18,291 bases of DNA from an uncultured Francisella sp. (GTDB lineage: Bacteria > Pseudomonadota > Gammaproteobacteria > Burkholderiales > Neisseriaceae): contig CALUCM010000023.1 in NCBI GenBank assembly GCA_943914555.1, positions 1-18,291 of the forward strand, written 5' to 3'. Of this stretch, positions 1-7,817 are shown one piece after another. The notes below the pieces were generated by a model, which searched no databases, had not been told where the DNA came from, and saw only the letters and a list, made by a program, of their open reading frames with translations. Numbering within the stretch: position 1 is the first letter of the stretch; every line of letters starts with the position of its first letter. The translations under genes and the position numbers were made by a program.

Positions 1-2282
1 AATCAGAGCTTTCAACCCCTAATTTTGATTGCGCAACCAAAAAAACTATTCTCAAAAAATTAACAGCGGCAGAAACATTTGAACATTACCTGCATACTAA
101 ATTTACAGGACAGAAAAGATTCTCTCTAGAAGGAGGTGAAAGTCTCATTCCAGCGCTAGATTATCTGATTAATGAGGCTGCTTTGGTTGGCGTAGAAACT
201 ATGGTGATCGGCATGGCTCATCGCGGTCGGTTAAATGTTTTAACGAATATTTTGGGTAAACTGCCTAAGGATTTATTCAATGAGTTTGAAGGCAAAGCAC
301 CCATCAGCTTACCTAGTGGCGATGTCAAATATCATAACGGTTTTAGTAGTGATTTACGCACCCTTGCCAACCCTATACATATCTCCCTGGAATTTAACCC
401 CTCTCACTTAGAGATTGTCAACCCAGTGGTAGAAGGCAATGTTAGAGCACGACAAGCCCAACGCGGTGAGGAAGGTAAAAAACAAGTATTACCTGTATTA
501 ATTCATGGAGATGCAGCCATCGCTGGTTTGGGGGTCAATCAAGCTACTTTAAATTTATCCAATGTACGCGGTTATACCACAGGGGGTACCATTCATATTG
601 TGGTTAATAATCAAATTGGTTTTACCACCTCAGATTTGCGTGATGCGCGCTCCACCATCTATTGCACAGATATTGCCAAGATGATTGATGCTCCTATCAT
701 TCATGTTAACGGTGACGATCCAGAAGCAGTATGCTATGTGATGAAAATTGCGCTTGATTTTCGCACACGTTTTCATAAGGATATTATGATTGACATGGTA
801 TGTTATCGTCGCCGTGGACATAATGAAGGGGATGACCCATTTTTAACCCAGCCAATGATGTATAAAGCCATCAAAAATCATTTAACTACTCGTACCTTGT
901 ACGCACAAAAATTGGTAGAGGAAAATTTATGTCATCAAAACGAGATTGATCAACTAGTTAGGGACTACCAAAAGCTTCTGGACAAAGGTGAACATGTACA
1001 ACAATCCAAACTAGGTATCTATCAAAGAAAATATTCACAAAATTGGAATATCTATAAAGGTGTACCGTGGGATGCACAAGTCGATACTTGGTTATCCGCC
1101 GATGAAATTAAAAAATTAAGCGATCAACTTGCTGTACTGCCTGAACATTTTTCTCTTCATCGTACTGTGGCTAAATTGGTTGCGCAGCGTCAAGAAATGG
1201 GCAAGGGGCAGTTACCCATTGATTGGGGAATGGCAGAAACACTGGCTTATGCAAGTTTGCTGGCTGAAGGAATACCTGTGCGACTGTCCGGGGAAGATTC
1301 TGGTCGCGGCACTTTCTCACATCGCCATGCAGTTTTCCATGATCAAACCCGTGAACAATGGGATCAAGGGGTATACATTCCTCTACAGCATGTTTCGCAA
1401 AATCAAGCTAACTTTACCGTGATTGATTCTATCTTAAACGAAGAAGCAGTTTTGGCTTATGAATACGGTTATGCCTGTTATTCGCCTACAACTTTAACCA
1501 TCTGGGAAGCTCAATTTGGTGACTTCTCAAATGGTGCCCAAGTTGCCATTGATCAATTCATTACTTCTGGAGAAGCAAAGTGGGGCCGCTTATGTGGTTT
1601 GGTCATCTTATTGCCCCATGGCTATGATGGACAAGGACCTGAACATTCTTCTGGCCGACTAGAACGATGGCTACAACTATGTGCAGAAGACAATGTGCAG
1701 TTAGTTTGCCCATCTGAATCAAGCCAAATGTTTCATGTTCTGCGTCGGCAGATGTTACGTCCTTACCGTAAGCCGTTAATTATTTTCATGTCTAAACGCT
1801 TGCTACGCTTTAAAGATTCGATGAATGATTTAACCGCGTTCACCGAGGGGTCTTCTTTTAAGACAGTTATTGATGATCCACTAATCAACGATCCTAAGAA
1901 TATCAAACGTCTAATTCTTTGTGCTGGTCAAATCTATTATGATTTAGTGGCGCAAAGAGCGCAAAGAAATTTAGATCTCAGTATTGCAATTGTACGTCTA
2001 GAACAACTTTATCCCTTCCCTGAAGAGGTGTTTAAGCAACTATTAAAGCGTTATTATCAAGTGAAAGATGTAATGTGGGTACAAGAAGAACCTTTAAATC
2101 AAGGGGCTTGGAATTCTATTTATCATGTTTTGAGTCCATATTTAACAAATCAGCAAATTTCTGTTTCTGCACGTCCTGCCAGTGCAGCCCCTGCCGTTGG
2201 TTATCCTCAACTGCATATTCAGCAATTAAAAGATTTATTAGACGCTGCGTTGACCTTGTCGTCATCCAATTGGAGAAAATAA
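1..2282 (+). CDS. sucA: 2-oxoglutarate dehydrogenase E1 component (5'-truncated by window edge)
   Basis: Thiamine-diphosphate-dependent E1 subunit of the 2-oxoglutarate dehydrogenase complex; it decarboxylates 2-oxoglutarate and passes the succinyl group to the lipoyl arm of SucB in the cytoplasmic TCA cycle. The reading frame is open from base 3 with no start codon, so the gene begins outside the window; 759 residues are present against about 930 in E. coli, so roughly the first 170 are missing. The frame upstream of the first in-frame ATG (207) already reads as SucA (KRFSLEGGE, codons 114-140), so a start near 183-207 would be wrong. Visible family motifs are GMAHRGRLNV (catalytic-type His codon 219-221), FNPSHLEIV (His codon 405-407), the GDAA...NN thiamine-binding stretch, RLSGEDSGRGTF and TLTIWEAQFGDF, and the C-terminal EEPLNQGAW and GRPASA-like (ARPASAAPAVGY) motifs. 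Its stop is 1 base before sucB, indicating one operon. Identity is very secure. Confidence 0.98.
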   Translation, partial: SELSTPNFDCATKKTILKKLTAAETFEHYLHTKFTGQKRFSLEGGESLIPALDYLINEAALVGVETMVIGMAHRGRLNVLTNILGKLPKDLFNEFEGKAPISLPSGDVKYHNGFSSDLRTLANPIHISLEFNPSHLEIVNPVVEGNVRARQAQRGEEGKKQVLPVLIHGDAAIAGLGVNQATLNLSNVRGYTTGGTIHIVVNNQIGFTTSDLRDARSTIYCTDIAKMIDAPIIHVNGDDPEAVCYVMKIALDFRTRFHKDIMIDMVCYRRRGHNEGDDPFLTQPMMYKAIKNHLTTRTLYAQKLVEENLCHQNEIDQLVRDYQKLLDKGEHVQQSKLGIYQRKYSQNWNIYKGVPWDAQVDTWLSADEIKKLSDQLAVLPEHFSLHRTVAKLVAQRQEMGKGQLPIDWGMAETLAYASLLAEGIPVRLSGEDSGRGTFSHRHAVFHDQTREQWDQGVYIPLQHVSQNQANFTVIDSILNEEAVLAYEYGYACYSPTTLTIWEAQFGDFSNGAQVAIDQFITSGEAKWGRLCGLVILLPHGYDGQGPEHSSGRLERWLQLCAEDNVQLVCPSESSQMFHVLRRQMLRPYRKPLIIFMSKRLLRFKDSMNDLTAFTEGSSFKTVIDDPLINDPKNIKRLILCAGQIYYDLVAQRAQRNLDLSIAIVRLEQLYPFPEEVFKQLLKRYYQVKDVMWVQEEPLNQGAWNSIYHVLSPYLTNQQISVSARPASAAPAVGYPQLHIQQLKDLLDAALTLSSSNWRK
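2272..2275 (+). promoter_or_regulatory. Ribosome binding site of sucB
   Basis: GGAG lies 8 bases before the sucB ATG and inside the last codons of sucA. It fixes the sucB start and suggests translational coupling between E1 and E2. Confidence 0.75.
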
Positions 2283-2283
2283 T

Positions 2284-3504
2284 ATGAGTATTGAGATTAA
2301 AGTCCCTGCCTTGCCTGAAAGTGTGAGCGAAGCAACCTTATTATCCTGGTATGTCAAAGTGGGGGATGCTGTACAACAAGGACAAAACATTATCGATATT
2401 GAAACCGATAAAGTGGTATTGGAATTACCGGCCCCAGAGTCAGGAGTAATTACGGAAATATTAGCAAATGATGGCGATATAGTCAGCGCTTCCCAAGTGA
2501 TTGCCAAGCTAGACACTAAAATAAAAACAGCAACTTCCCAAAAAGAGAATGCGCAACCCTTTTCTCAAACTGATAAGCAGGTGCCTGCAAAACAGCAAGA
2601 TTCCCAAACCAGTACAAAGGTAGTTATGCCCGCTGCTGAAAAATTGGCAAAAGAAAAAAATATCAATGTGAATGTTGTTCAGGGTTCAGGGAGAGGTGGA
2701 CGCATTCTTAAAGAAGATGTTTCTGCGATAGACAAACAAACATCGCAACAAACATCCTCTACCAACGATTTTCTCTCTTCTAAAGCTACAGAACAAGCTT
2801 TTGATCGGATAGAAGAAAGAATTCCAATGACCCGGCTGCGTCAGCGCGTGGCAGAGCGTCTGGTGCAATCACAATCTGAAAATGCCATCCTCACCACCTT
2901 TAATGAAATTAATATGAAACCAGTGATGGATCTAAGAAAGCAATACAAAGATAAGTTTCAGCAACTTCACGGAACCAAATTGGGTTTCATGTCCTTTTTT
3001 GTTAAAGCAACAATAGCAGCCTTAAAAAAATATCCAGTTGTCAATGCTTCAATTGATGGGCAAGATATTGTTTACCATGGCTATTTTGATATTGGCATTG
3101 CTGTAAGTACTCCAAGAGGTCTGGTAGTGCCGATTTTACGCAATGCAGATACTTTATCAATGGCTGATATTGAAGCAAAAATCAACGATTTTGCATTGCG
3201 TGCTCAAGACGGTAAATTAGCTTTAGAAGAGATCAGTGGAGGAACCTTTAGCATCACCAATGGAGGGACCTTTGGTTCGATGATGTCCACCCCAATTATT
3301 AATCCTCCACAATCTGCTATTTTGGGCATGCATGCTATTTACGATCGTCCTGTAGTCGAACATGGACAGATAGTGATCCGACCTATGATGTATGTAGCAC
3401 TTTCCTATGATCATCGCCTCATTGATGGCAAAGAAGCGGTACTTACTTTAGTAACCATCAAGCAAATGTTAGAAGATCCAGCACGTCTTGTTTTAGAAAT
3501 ATAA
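2284..3504 (+). CDS. sucB: Dihydrolipoyllysine succinyltransferase, E2 of 2-oxoglutarate dehydrogenase
   Basis: E2 core of the 2-oxoglutarate dehydrogenase complex; it transfers succinyl from its lipoyl arm to CoA. At 406 residues it is almost the same length as E. coli SucB. Domains in order: lipoyl domain, residues 1-77, with the lipoylated lysine K43 in IETDKVVLEL; a Gln/Thr/Ser-rich flexible linker (about 80-111); a peripheral-subunit-binding domain, about 112-148, with the GSGRGGRILKEDV motif; a second linker; and the catalytic acyltransferase domain from about 175 to the end, with the active-site motif SYDHRLIDG (H377, D381). One lipoyl domain only, as usual for SucB rather than AceF. 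It is preceded by sucA with a 1-base gap and followed 22 bases later by lpd. Confidence 0.98.
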   Translation: MSIEIKVPALPESVSEATLLSWYVKVGDAVQQGQNIIDIETDKVVLELPAPESGVITEILANDGDIVSASQVIAKLDTKIKTATSQKENAQPFSQTDKQVPAKQQDSQTSTKVVMPAAEKLAKEKNINVNVVQGSGRGGRILKEDVSAIDKQTSQQTSSTNDFLSSKATEQAFDRIEERIPMTRLRQRVAERLVQSQSENAILTTFNEINMKPVMDLRKQYKDKFQQLHGTKLGFMSFFVKATIAALKKYPVVNASIDGQDIVYHGYFDIGIAVSTPRGLVVPILRNADTLSMADIEAKINDFALRAQDGKLALEEISGGTFSITNGGTFGSMMSTPIINPPQSAILGMHAIYDRPVVEHGQIVIRPMMYVALSYDHRLIDGKEAVLTLVTIKQMLEDPARLVLEI

Positions 3505-3526
3505 CCGATACAAGAAAGGATGAATG

Positions 3527-4957
3527 ATGTCTCAATTTGATATTGTGGTGATAGGCGCAGGTCCTGGTGGTTATATTGCGGCTATTCGCGCTGCACAATT
3601 GGGTTTTAAAGTGGCCTGTATTGATCATGGTCAAAACAAAGAAAAAACCGCTCCCGCCTTAGGGGGCACCTGTCTGAAAGTAGGTTGCATTCCTTCCAAG
3701 GCTTTACTGCAGTCCTCTGAGGAATTTCATAAAGTTCAACATGAATTAGAGACTCATGGCATCCACACGTCAAGGGCTCAAATAAATATCCCAACCATGA
3801 TCAGTAGAAAAGATGCCATCGTCAATAAACTAACTAATGGCGTAGCATTTTTATTTAAGAAAAATAAAGTAGAAAGTTTACACGGGACGGCCTCTTTTTA
3901 TGAAAAAAAAGCTGATCATTTTTTGATTAAAGTAAATGACGGTAAAAAAAAGGAAATTGTTAAAGCGAATCAGGTGATTATTGCTAGTGGATCAAAAGTT
4001 AGATCCTTACCCAATATAGACATTGACAATCAATTGATATTAGATAACGTTGGAGCGCTAGATTTACAAAGTGTACCGAAAAATTTGGGAGTGATTGGTG
4101 CTGGTGTTATTGGTTTAGAAATGGGTACTGTATGGCAAAGACTAGGCGCACAAGTCACTCTTTTGGAAGCCTGTGACACCTTTTTACCAATGGCAGATCA
4201 ACAAATTGCCAAGGAAGCACTGAAAATATTTAACAAAAAACAAGGCCTAAATATCCACCTTGGTACAAATATCAAACAAGTATCTCTTAAAAACAAGCAA
4301 GTCCAGTTAAGTTATCAGCTTAAAGGAGAAACTTTTGAAACAAGTTTTGATAAATTGATTATTGCCATTGGTCGCACCCCTAATACTGATGGTCTGAATT
4401 TAGAAGCAATAGGAGTCAGCACTGATGCTCGAGGTTTTATCGAGGTAAATGAAAACTGCCAGACAAAAGTCAAAGGCATTTGGGCCATTGGCGATGTGGT
4501 GCGCGGACCAATGCTTGCTCATAAAGCCAGTGAAGAAGGCGTGGCAGTAGCAGAACGCATTGCTGGTCAATTACCCAGTGTTCATCTTGATCAAATCCCC
4601 AGTATTATTTATACCCAACCAGAACTTGCTTGGGTGGGTAAAACTGAGGAACAGCTAAAAAAAGAAGGTGTTGCTTATAAAAAAGGACTGGCCCATTTTG
4701 CTACCAACGGCAGAGCTCTTGCCATGGATCAAGCAGCAGGCATGGTTAAATTACTGGCTGATGCACACACCGATCGCTTGTTAGGTGCACATATTATAGG
4801 AGCAATGGCTTCAGAATTAATTTCTGAATGTGTAACAGCTCTTGCCTATGGTGCATCCAGCGAAGATATTGCTCGCACCATCCATGCACACCCAACCCTT
4901 TCTGAAACTATTTTTGAAGCGGCACTTGCCGTAGATAAGCGTGCTTTGAATAGCTAG
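3527..4957 (+). CDS. lpdA: Dihydrolipoamide dehydrogenase (E3)
   Basis: FAD-dependent E3 that reoxidises the dihydrolipoyl arm of SucB with NAD+. Two ATGs are adjacent (3524 and 3527); I prefer 3527 because AGGA at 3517-3520 then has a 6-base spacer, rather than 3. Counting from the first ATG (477 residues; 476 from 3527): FAD-binding GAGPGGY at 11-17, redox-active disulfide in GGTCLKVGC (C50, C55), NAD-binding GVIGAGVIGLE near 190, FAD-binding ATWAIGDV-type motif (GIWAIGDVVRGPMLAHKA), and the C-terminal dimerisation domain with HAHPTLSE (H456 base, E461). All key residues are intact. The short extra segment before the CxxxxC motif (NKEKTAPALGG) resembles the E3 form dedicated to 2-oxoglutarate dehydrogenase in Pseudomonas-like operons rather than E. 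coli Lpd. Its place between sucB and sucC supports a dedicated E3, although E3 is often shared with pyruvate dehydrogenase. Confidence 0.96.
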   Translation: MSQFDIVVIGAGPGGYIAAIRAAQLGFKVACIDHGQNKEKTAPALGGTCLKVGCIPSKALLQSSEEFHKVQHELETHGIHTSRAQINIPTMISRKDAIVNKLTNGVAFLFKKNKVESLHGTASFYEKKADHFLIKVNDGKKKEIVKANQVIIASGSKVRSLPNIDIDNQLILDNVGALDLQSVPKNLGVIGAGVIGLEMGTVWQRLGAQVTLLEACDTFLPMADQQIAKEALKIFNKKQGLNIHLGTNIKQVSLKNKQVQLSYQLKGETFETSFDKLIIAIGRTPNTDGLNLEAIGVSTDARGFIEVNENCQTKVKGIWAIGDVVRGPMLAHKASEEGVAVAERIAGQLPSVHLDQIPSIIYTQPELAWVGKTEEQLKKEGVAYKKGLAHFATNGRALAMDQAAGMVKLLADAHTDRLLGAHIIGAMASELISECVTALAYGASSEDIARTIHAHPTLSETIFEAALAVDKRALNS

Positions 4958-4990
4958 CTCTTTTTTAAATTAAGAAGAAAGAATATTGAT

Positions 4991-6163
4991 ATGAACTTAC
5001 ATGAGTATCAGGCAAAAACACTGTTAAAGCGTTACGGACTACCTGTGCAACATGGCATTCTTGCTAAGACTGTCGAAGAAGCAGGTCAAGCATTTGATGA
5101 ATTAGGAAGTGACAAAGCAGTTGTCATCAAAGCGCAAGTACATACTGGTGGACGTGGCAAAGCTGGCGGTGTAAAAATTGCCAAGAATAGAGAAGAAGCT
5201 AAGGAAATTGCTCAACATATGCTGGGGCAGCGCTTAATTACCTACCAAACTGATGCAAAAGGCCTACCAATTAATGCAGTTTTAGTTTGTGAAGATATGT
5301 ATCCTGTCTCCCAGGAACTTTATTTAGGTGCGGTTATCGACCGCTCCAGCCGACGCGTGACCTTTATGGCCTCTACAGAAGGTGGTGTAGAAATTGAAAA
5401 AGTAGCAGCAGAAACTCCTGAAAAAATCTTTAAAGAAGAAGCCTCCCCCTTAGTGGGCTTGCAACCTTATCAGGCACGTGAAATGGCCTTTAAATTAGGA
5501 TTAAAGGACAAGCAAGTCAATACTTTTGTTAAGATTATGACAGGCTTATATCAAGCTTTTATCGACAATGATTTTTCCTTAGTTGAAATTAACCCTCTCT
5601 CAGTGCGTGACAATGGAGATTTGGTCTGTGTTGATGCCAAAATTAGCATTGATTCTAACGCTTTATTCAGACATCCTGATTTATTAGAAAGCCGTGATAC
5701 TAGCCAAGAAAATGAACGTGAATTAGTTGCTTCCGAACATGGGCTTAACTATGTGGCGCTAGAAGGCAACATCGGCTGTATGGTCAATGGTGCAGGGTTA
5801 GCAATGGCAACGATGGATATTATCCAACTCTATGGTGGCAAACCTGCTAACTTTCTTGATGTTGGTGGTGGTGCAACCAAGGAGCGCACTATAAAAGCGT
5901 TATCTTTGATTCTAGAGGACCACTCTGTGCAAGCGGTATTAATCAATATTTTTGGCGGTATTGTGCGCTGCGACATGATTGCCGATGCAATTATCGAAGC
6001 AATTAAAAGTATCGATATTAAAGTGCCTGTAGTGGTTCGCTTAGAGGGTAATCAAGCGGATAAAGGATTAACAAAACTCAATGAGTCCGGTTTACAAGTG
6101 ATCACTGCACATGGTTTAGCAGATGCAGCAGAAAAAGTCGTAGCAGTAACAAAAGAATTATAG
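4991..6163 (+). CDS. sucC: Succinyl-CoA synthetase beta subunit (ADP-forming)
   Basis: ATP-grasp subunit of succinyl-CoA synthetase; with SucD it converts succinyl-CoA, ADP (or GDP) and phosphate to succinate, CoA and ATP (or GTP), the only substrate-level phosphorylation of the TCA cycle. At 390 residues it matches the family (388 in E. coli). It begins with the standard MNLHEYQAK, has the ATP-grasp lysine region VVIKAQVHTGGRGKAGGV at about 44-61, the metal-binding segment SLVEINPLSV with a following VDAKI, and the C-terminal flavodoxin-like domain with NIFGGIVRCDMIADAI. It lies 33 bases after lpd with no terminator between, so it belongs to the suc operon. The upstream sequence is only purine-rich (AAGAAGAAAG) rather than a strong Shine-Dalgarno. 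Confidence 0.98.
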   Translation: MNLHEYQAKTLLKRYGLPVQHGILAKTVEEAGQAFDELGSDKAVVIKAQVHTGGRGKAGGVKIAKNREEAKEIAQHMLGQRLITYQTDAKGLPINAVLVCEDMYPVSQELYLGAVIDRSSRRVTFMASTEGGVEIEKVAAETPEKIFKEEASPLVGLQPYQAREMAFKLGLKDKQVNTFVKIMTGLYQAFIDNDFSLVEINPLSVRDNGDLVCVDAKISIDSNALFRHPDLLESRDTSQENERELVASEHGLNYVALEGNIGCMVNGAGLAMATMDIIQLYGGKPANFLDVGGGATKERTIKALSLILEDHSVQAVLINIFGGIVRCDMIADAIIEAIKSIDIKVPVVVRLEGNQADKGLTKLNESGLQVITAHGLADAAEKVVAVTKEL

Positions 6164-6177
6164 GGGGAATGGCTTAA

Positions 6178-7068
6178 ATGAGTATTTTAGTGAATAAAGA
6201 CACCAAAGTATTGGTGCAAGGTTTTACCGGTAAAAATGGTAGCTTTCACTCGCAACAAGCCATTGCTTATGGCACAAAAATAGTTGGAGGTGTAACTCCT
6301 GGCAAAGGGGGGCAAACGCATTTGGGCTTGCCTGTATTTAACACGATGCGTGAAGCTATGGCAGAGACCAAAGCAGATGCATCTGTATTATACGTTCCAG
6401 CGCCATTCGTGTTGGACTCAGTCATAGAAGCAGTTGATGCTGGTATTAAATTAATTGTGATTATTACAGAAGGCGTGCCAACACTGGATATGTTACAAGC
6501 AAAACGTTATGTTGAAACCACTGGGTCGGCTCGTTTGATTGGTCCAAACTGTCCTGGTATCATCACCCCAGAAGAATGTAAAATTGGCATTATGCCTGGT
6601 CATATCCATAAAAAAGGAAAAATTGGCATTATCTCGCGTTCAGGAACTCTTACCTATGAAGCTGTTGCGCAAACAACTGCTTTAGATCTGGGTCAATCCA
6701 CGTGTATTGGTATTGGTGGAGATCCTATCATTGGTACCAATCAAATAGATGCCTTACGTTTATTTGAACAAGATCCTCAAACAGAAGCTATTATTCTAAT
6801 TGGTGAAATCGGAGGCACAGCTGAGGAAGAAACTGCTGAATTTATTAAGTCAGAGGTAAACAAACCAGTTGTTGGTTATATCGCTGGTGTCACTGCACCC
6901 AAAGGAAAACGTATGGGCCATGCCGGTGCTATCATCGCTGGAGGCAAGGGTACAGCTGAGGAGAAATTTGCTGCATTTGAAAAAGCTGGGATAGCTTATA
7001 CACGTAGCCCAGCAAAAATTGGAGAAACCATGTTACAGGTGCTTAAAGAAAAAAATAACAACTACTAG
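6178..7068 (+). CDS. sucD: Succinyl-CoA synthetase alpha subunit
   Basis: Partner of SucC; carries the CoA-binding domain and the histidine that is transiently phosphorylated. 296 residues against 289 in E. coli. The N-terminal Rossmann CoA-binding domain shows VQGFTGKNGSFHSQQA (about 13-28) and GGVTPGKGG; the middle contains GPNCPGIITP; the active-site histidine is H248 in GKRMGHAGAIIAGGKGTA. It starts 14 bases after sucC behind a G-rich ribosome site (AGGGGGA, 6162-6168) that overlaps the sucC stop codon, so the two subunits are probably translated in step. It is the last clear member of the suc operon; no convincing terminator follows. Confidence 0.98.
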   Translation: MSILVNKDTKVLVQGFTGKNGSFHSQQAIAYGTKIVGGVTPGKGGQTHLGLPVFNTMREAMAETKADASVLYVPAPFVLDSVIEAVDAGIKLIVIITEGVPTLDMLQAKRYVETTGSARLIGPNCPGIITPEECKIGIMPGHIHKKGKIGIISRSGTLTYEAVAQTTALDLGQSTCIGIGGDPIIGTNQIDALRLFEQDPQTEAIILIGEIGGTAEEETAEFIKSEVNKPVVGYIAGVTAPKGKRMGHAGAIIAGGKGTAEEKFAAFEKAGIAYTRSPAKIGETMLQVLKEKNNNY

Positions 7069-7119
7069 CTCCAAGATTATCATTTTAAGGATATCGATAG
7101 AGTTTAATTTACAATTATT

Positions 7120-7149
7120 TTGACTATACTGATAAGAAAACGCTTTAAA
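7120..7149 (+). promoter_or_regulatory. Possible sigma-70 promoter for the LptA-like gene
   Basis: TTGACT (7120-7125) is 5 of 6 to the -35 consensus and is followed after 18 bases by TTTAAA (7144-7149, 4 of 6 to -10). An alternative -10, TATACT at 7125-7130, overlaps it but lacks a good -35. Either would allow transcription independent of the suc operon. Prediction only. Confidence 0.35.
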
Positions 7150-7184
7150 GACTATTATGTCAAAAAATAAAGAAAGATGATGTT

Positions 7185-7679
7185 TTGAAATTTTATGTTC
7201 ATGTGGTTTTTATTATTTTAGGTATTGTTACATTTTCTGTGGACAATGCGTTAAATAGTGATAGACGACAGCCAATTGTTATCAAAAGTCAATCGGCTCA
7301 AGTAGATCTGTCATCTAATAACTTTGTATTACAAGGTGGGGTATCAATCACCCAAGGTAGTCTGCATATTCAAGGTAGTCAAGTCAAATCGACAAAAACA
7401 GCTTCGAGCAGTTTATTTGAGATTACAGGTCATCCCGCTTTTTTTCGACAAGTTCTGGAAAGTCGTAACACACAGCGCAAACATCGATTATTTAGTGGCA
7501 GTGCTAATTCAATCAAATACAATAAAAGTAGTGGCTTAATTACATTATCAGGCCAAGTAGACATTACTTTAGACAACAATAGATTATCAGGTAGCAAAAT
7601 GGTATATGACAGTAAGCAAGAAAAATATCAGTTGTTCTCTAATAAAAAACAACAAGCGCGTTTGATTATTTATCCTTAA
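7185..7679 (+). CDS. lptA: LptA/OstA-like periplasmic LPS-transport protein
   Basis: Resembles LptA, the periplasmic beta-jellyroll bridge that carries lipopolysaccharide between the inner-membrane LptBFGC machine and LptDE in the outer membrane. The 164-residue product opens with a hydrophobic stretch (residues about 4-18, VHVVFIILGIVTFSV) that can act as a Sec signal or anchor, without an obvious AxA cleavage site. The OstA-type core follows: QPIVIKSQSAQVD, then NNFVLQGGVSITQGSLHI, GHPAFFRQ, GSANSIKYNKSSGLITLSGQVDI and GSKMVYDSKQEKYQLFS, matching the order of strands in E. coli LptA. The only sensible start is TTG at 7185 (purine-rich AGAAAGA at 7171-7177); the next in-frame ATG is far too late. 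lptC and lptB, its usual neighbours, are absent, so it could be a second OstA-domain paralogue rather than the main LptA. Confidence 0.72.
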   Translation: MKFYVHVVFIILGIVTFSVDNALNSDRRQPIVIKSQSAQVDLSSNNFVLQGGVSITQGSLHIQGSQVKSTKTASSSLFEITGHPAFFRQVLESRNTQRKHRLFSGSANSIKYNKSSGLITLSGQVDITLDNNRLSGSKMVYDSKQEKYQLFSNKKQQARLIIYP

Positions 7680-7680
7680 A

Positions 7681-7740
7681 CAGCGCTCCTCCACTAGGTA
7701 CTTTTTATAATCCAGTACTTGCCAAAGCGCTGCTTTATTT
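7681..7740 (+). terminator. Nested stem-loop after the LptA-like gene, possible weak terminator
   Basis: CAGCGCT (7681-7687) pairs perfectly with AGCGCTG (7726-7732), and inside it GTACT (7698-7702) pairs with AGTAC (7714-7718). The structure starts 1 base after the stop codon and is followed by CTTTATTT, a poor U-tract. It could end transcription or protect the 3' end; a standard terminator it is not. Confidence 0.4.
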
Positions 7741-7817
7741 CTAGAATCTAGCTTTTTAAGCGCAACGAATATAGCGTCCGATATGCTTTTTGCATTGTAT
7801 ACTCTAAGGAATTATTT

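Noticed and set aside
1129..1422. Overlapping open frames inside sucA and other long genes
   Set aside because: They lie in alternative frames of strongly conserved genes and have no independent signals.
7681..7732. tRNA-like cloverleaf
   Set aside because: Only two stems are present and it is about 20 bases too short, with no T-loop or acceptor features.
7798..7803. TATACT as a fadI -10
   Set aside because: Transcription would begin at or inside the AAGGA ribosome site, and no -35 is present; fadI promoter left unassigned.
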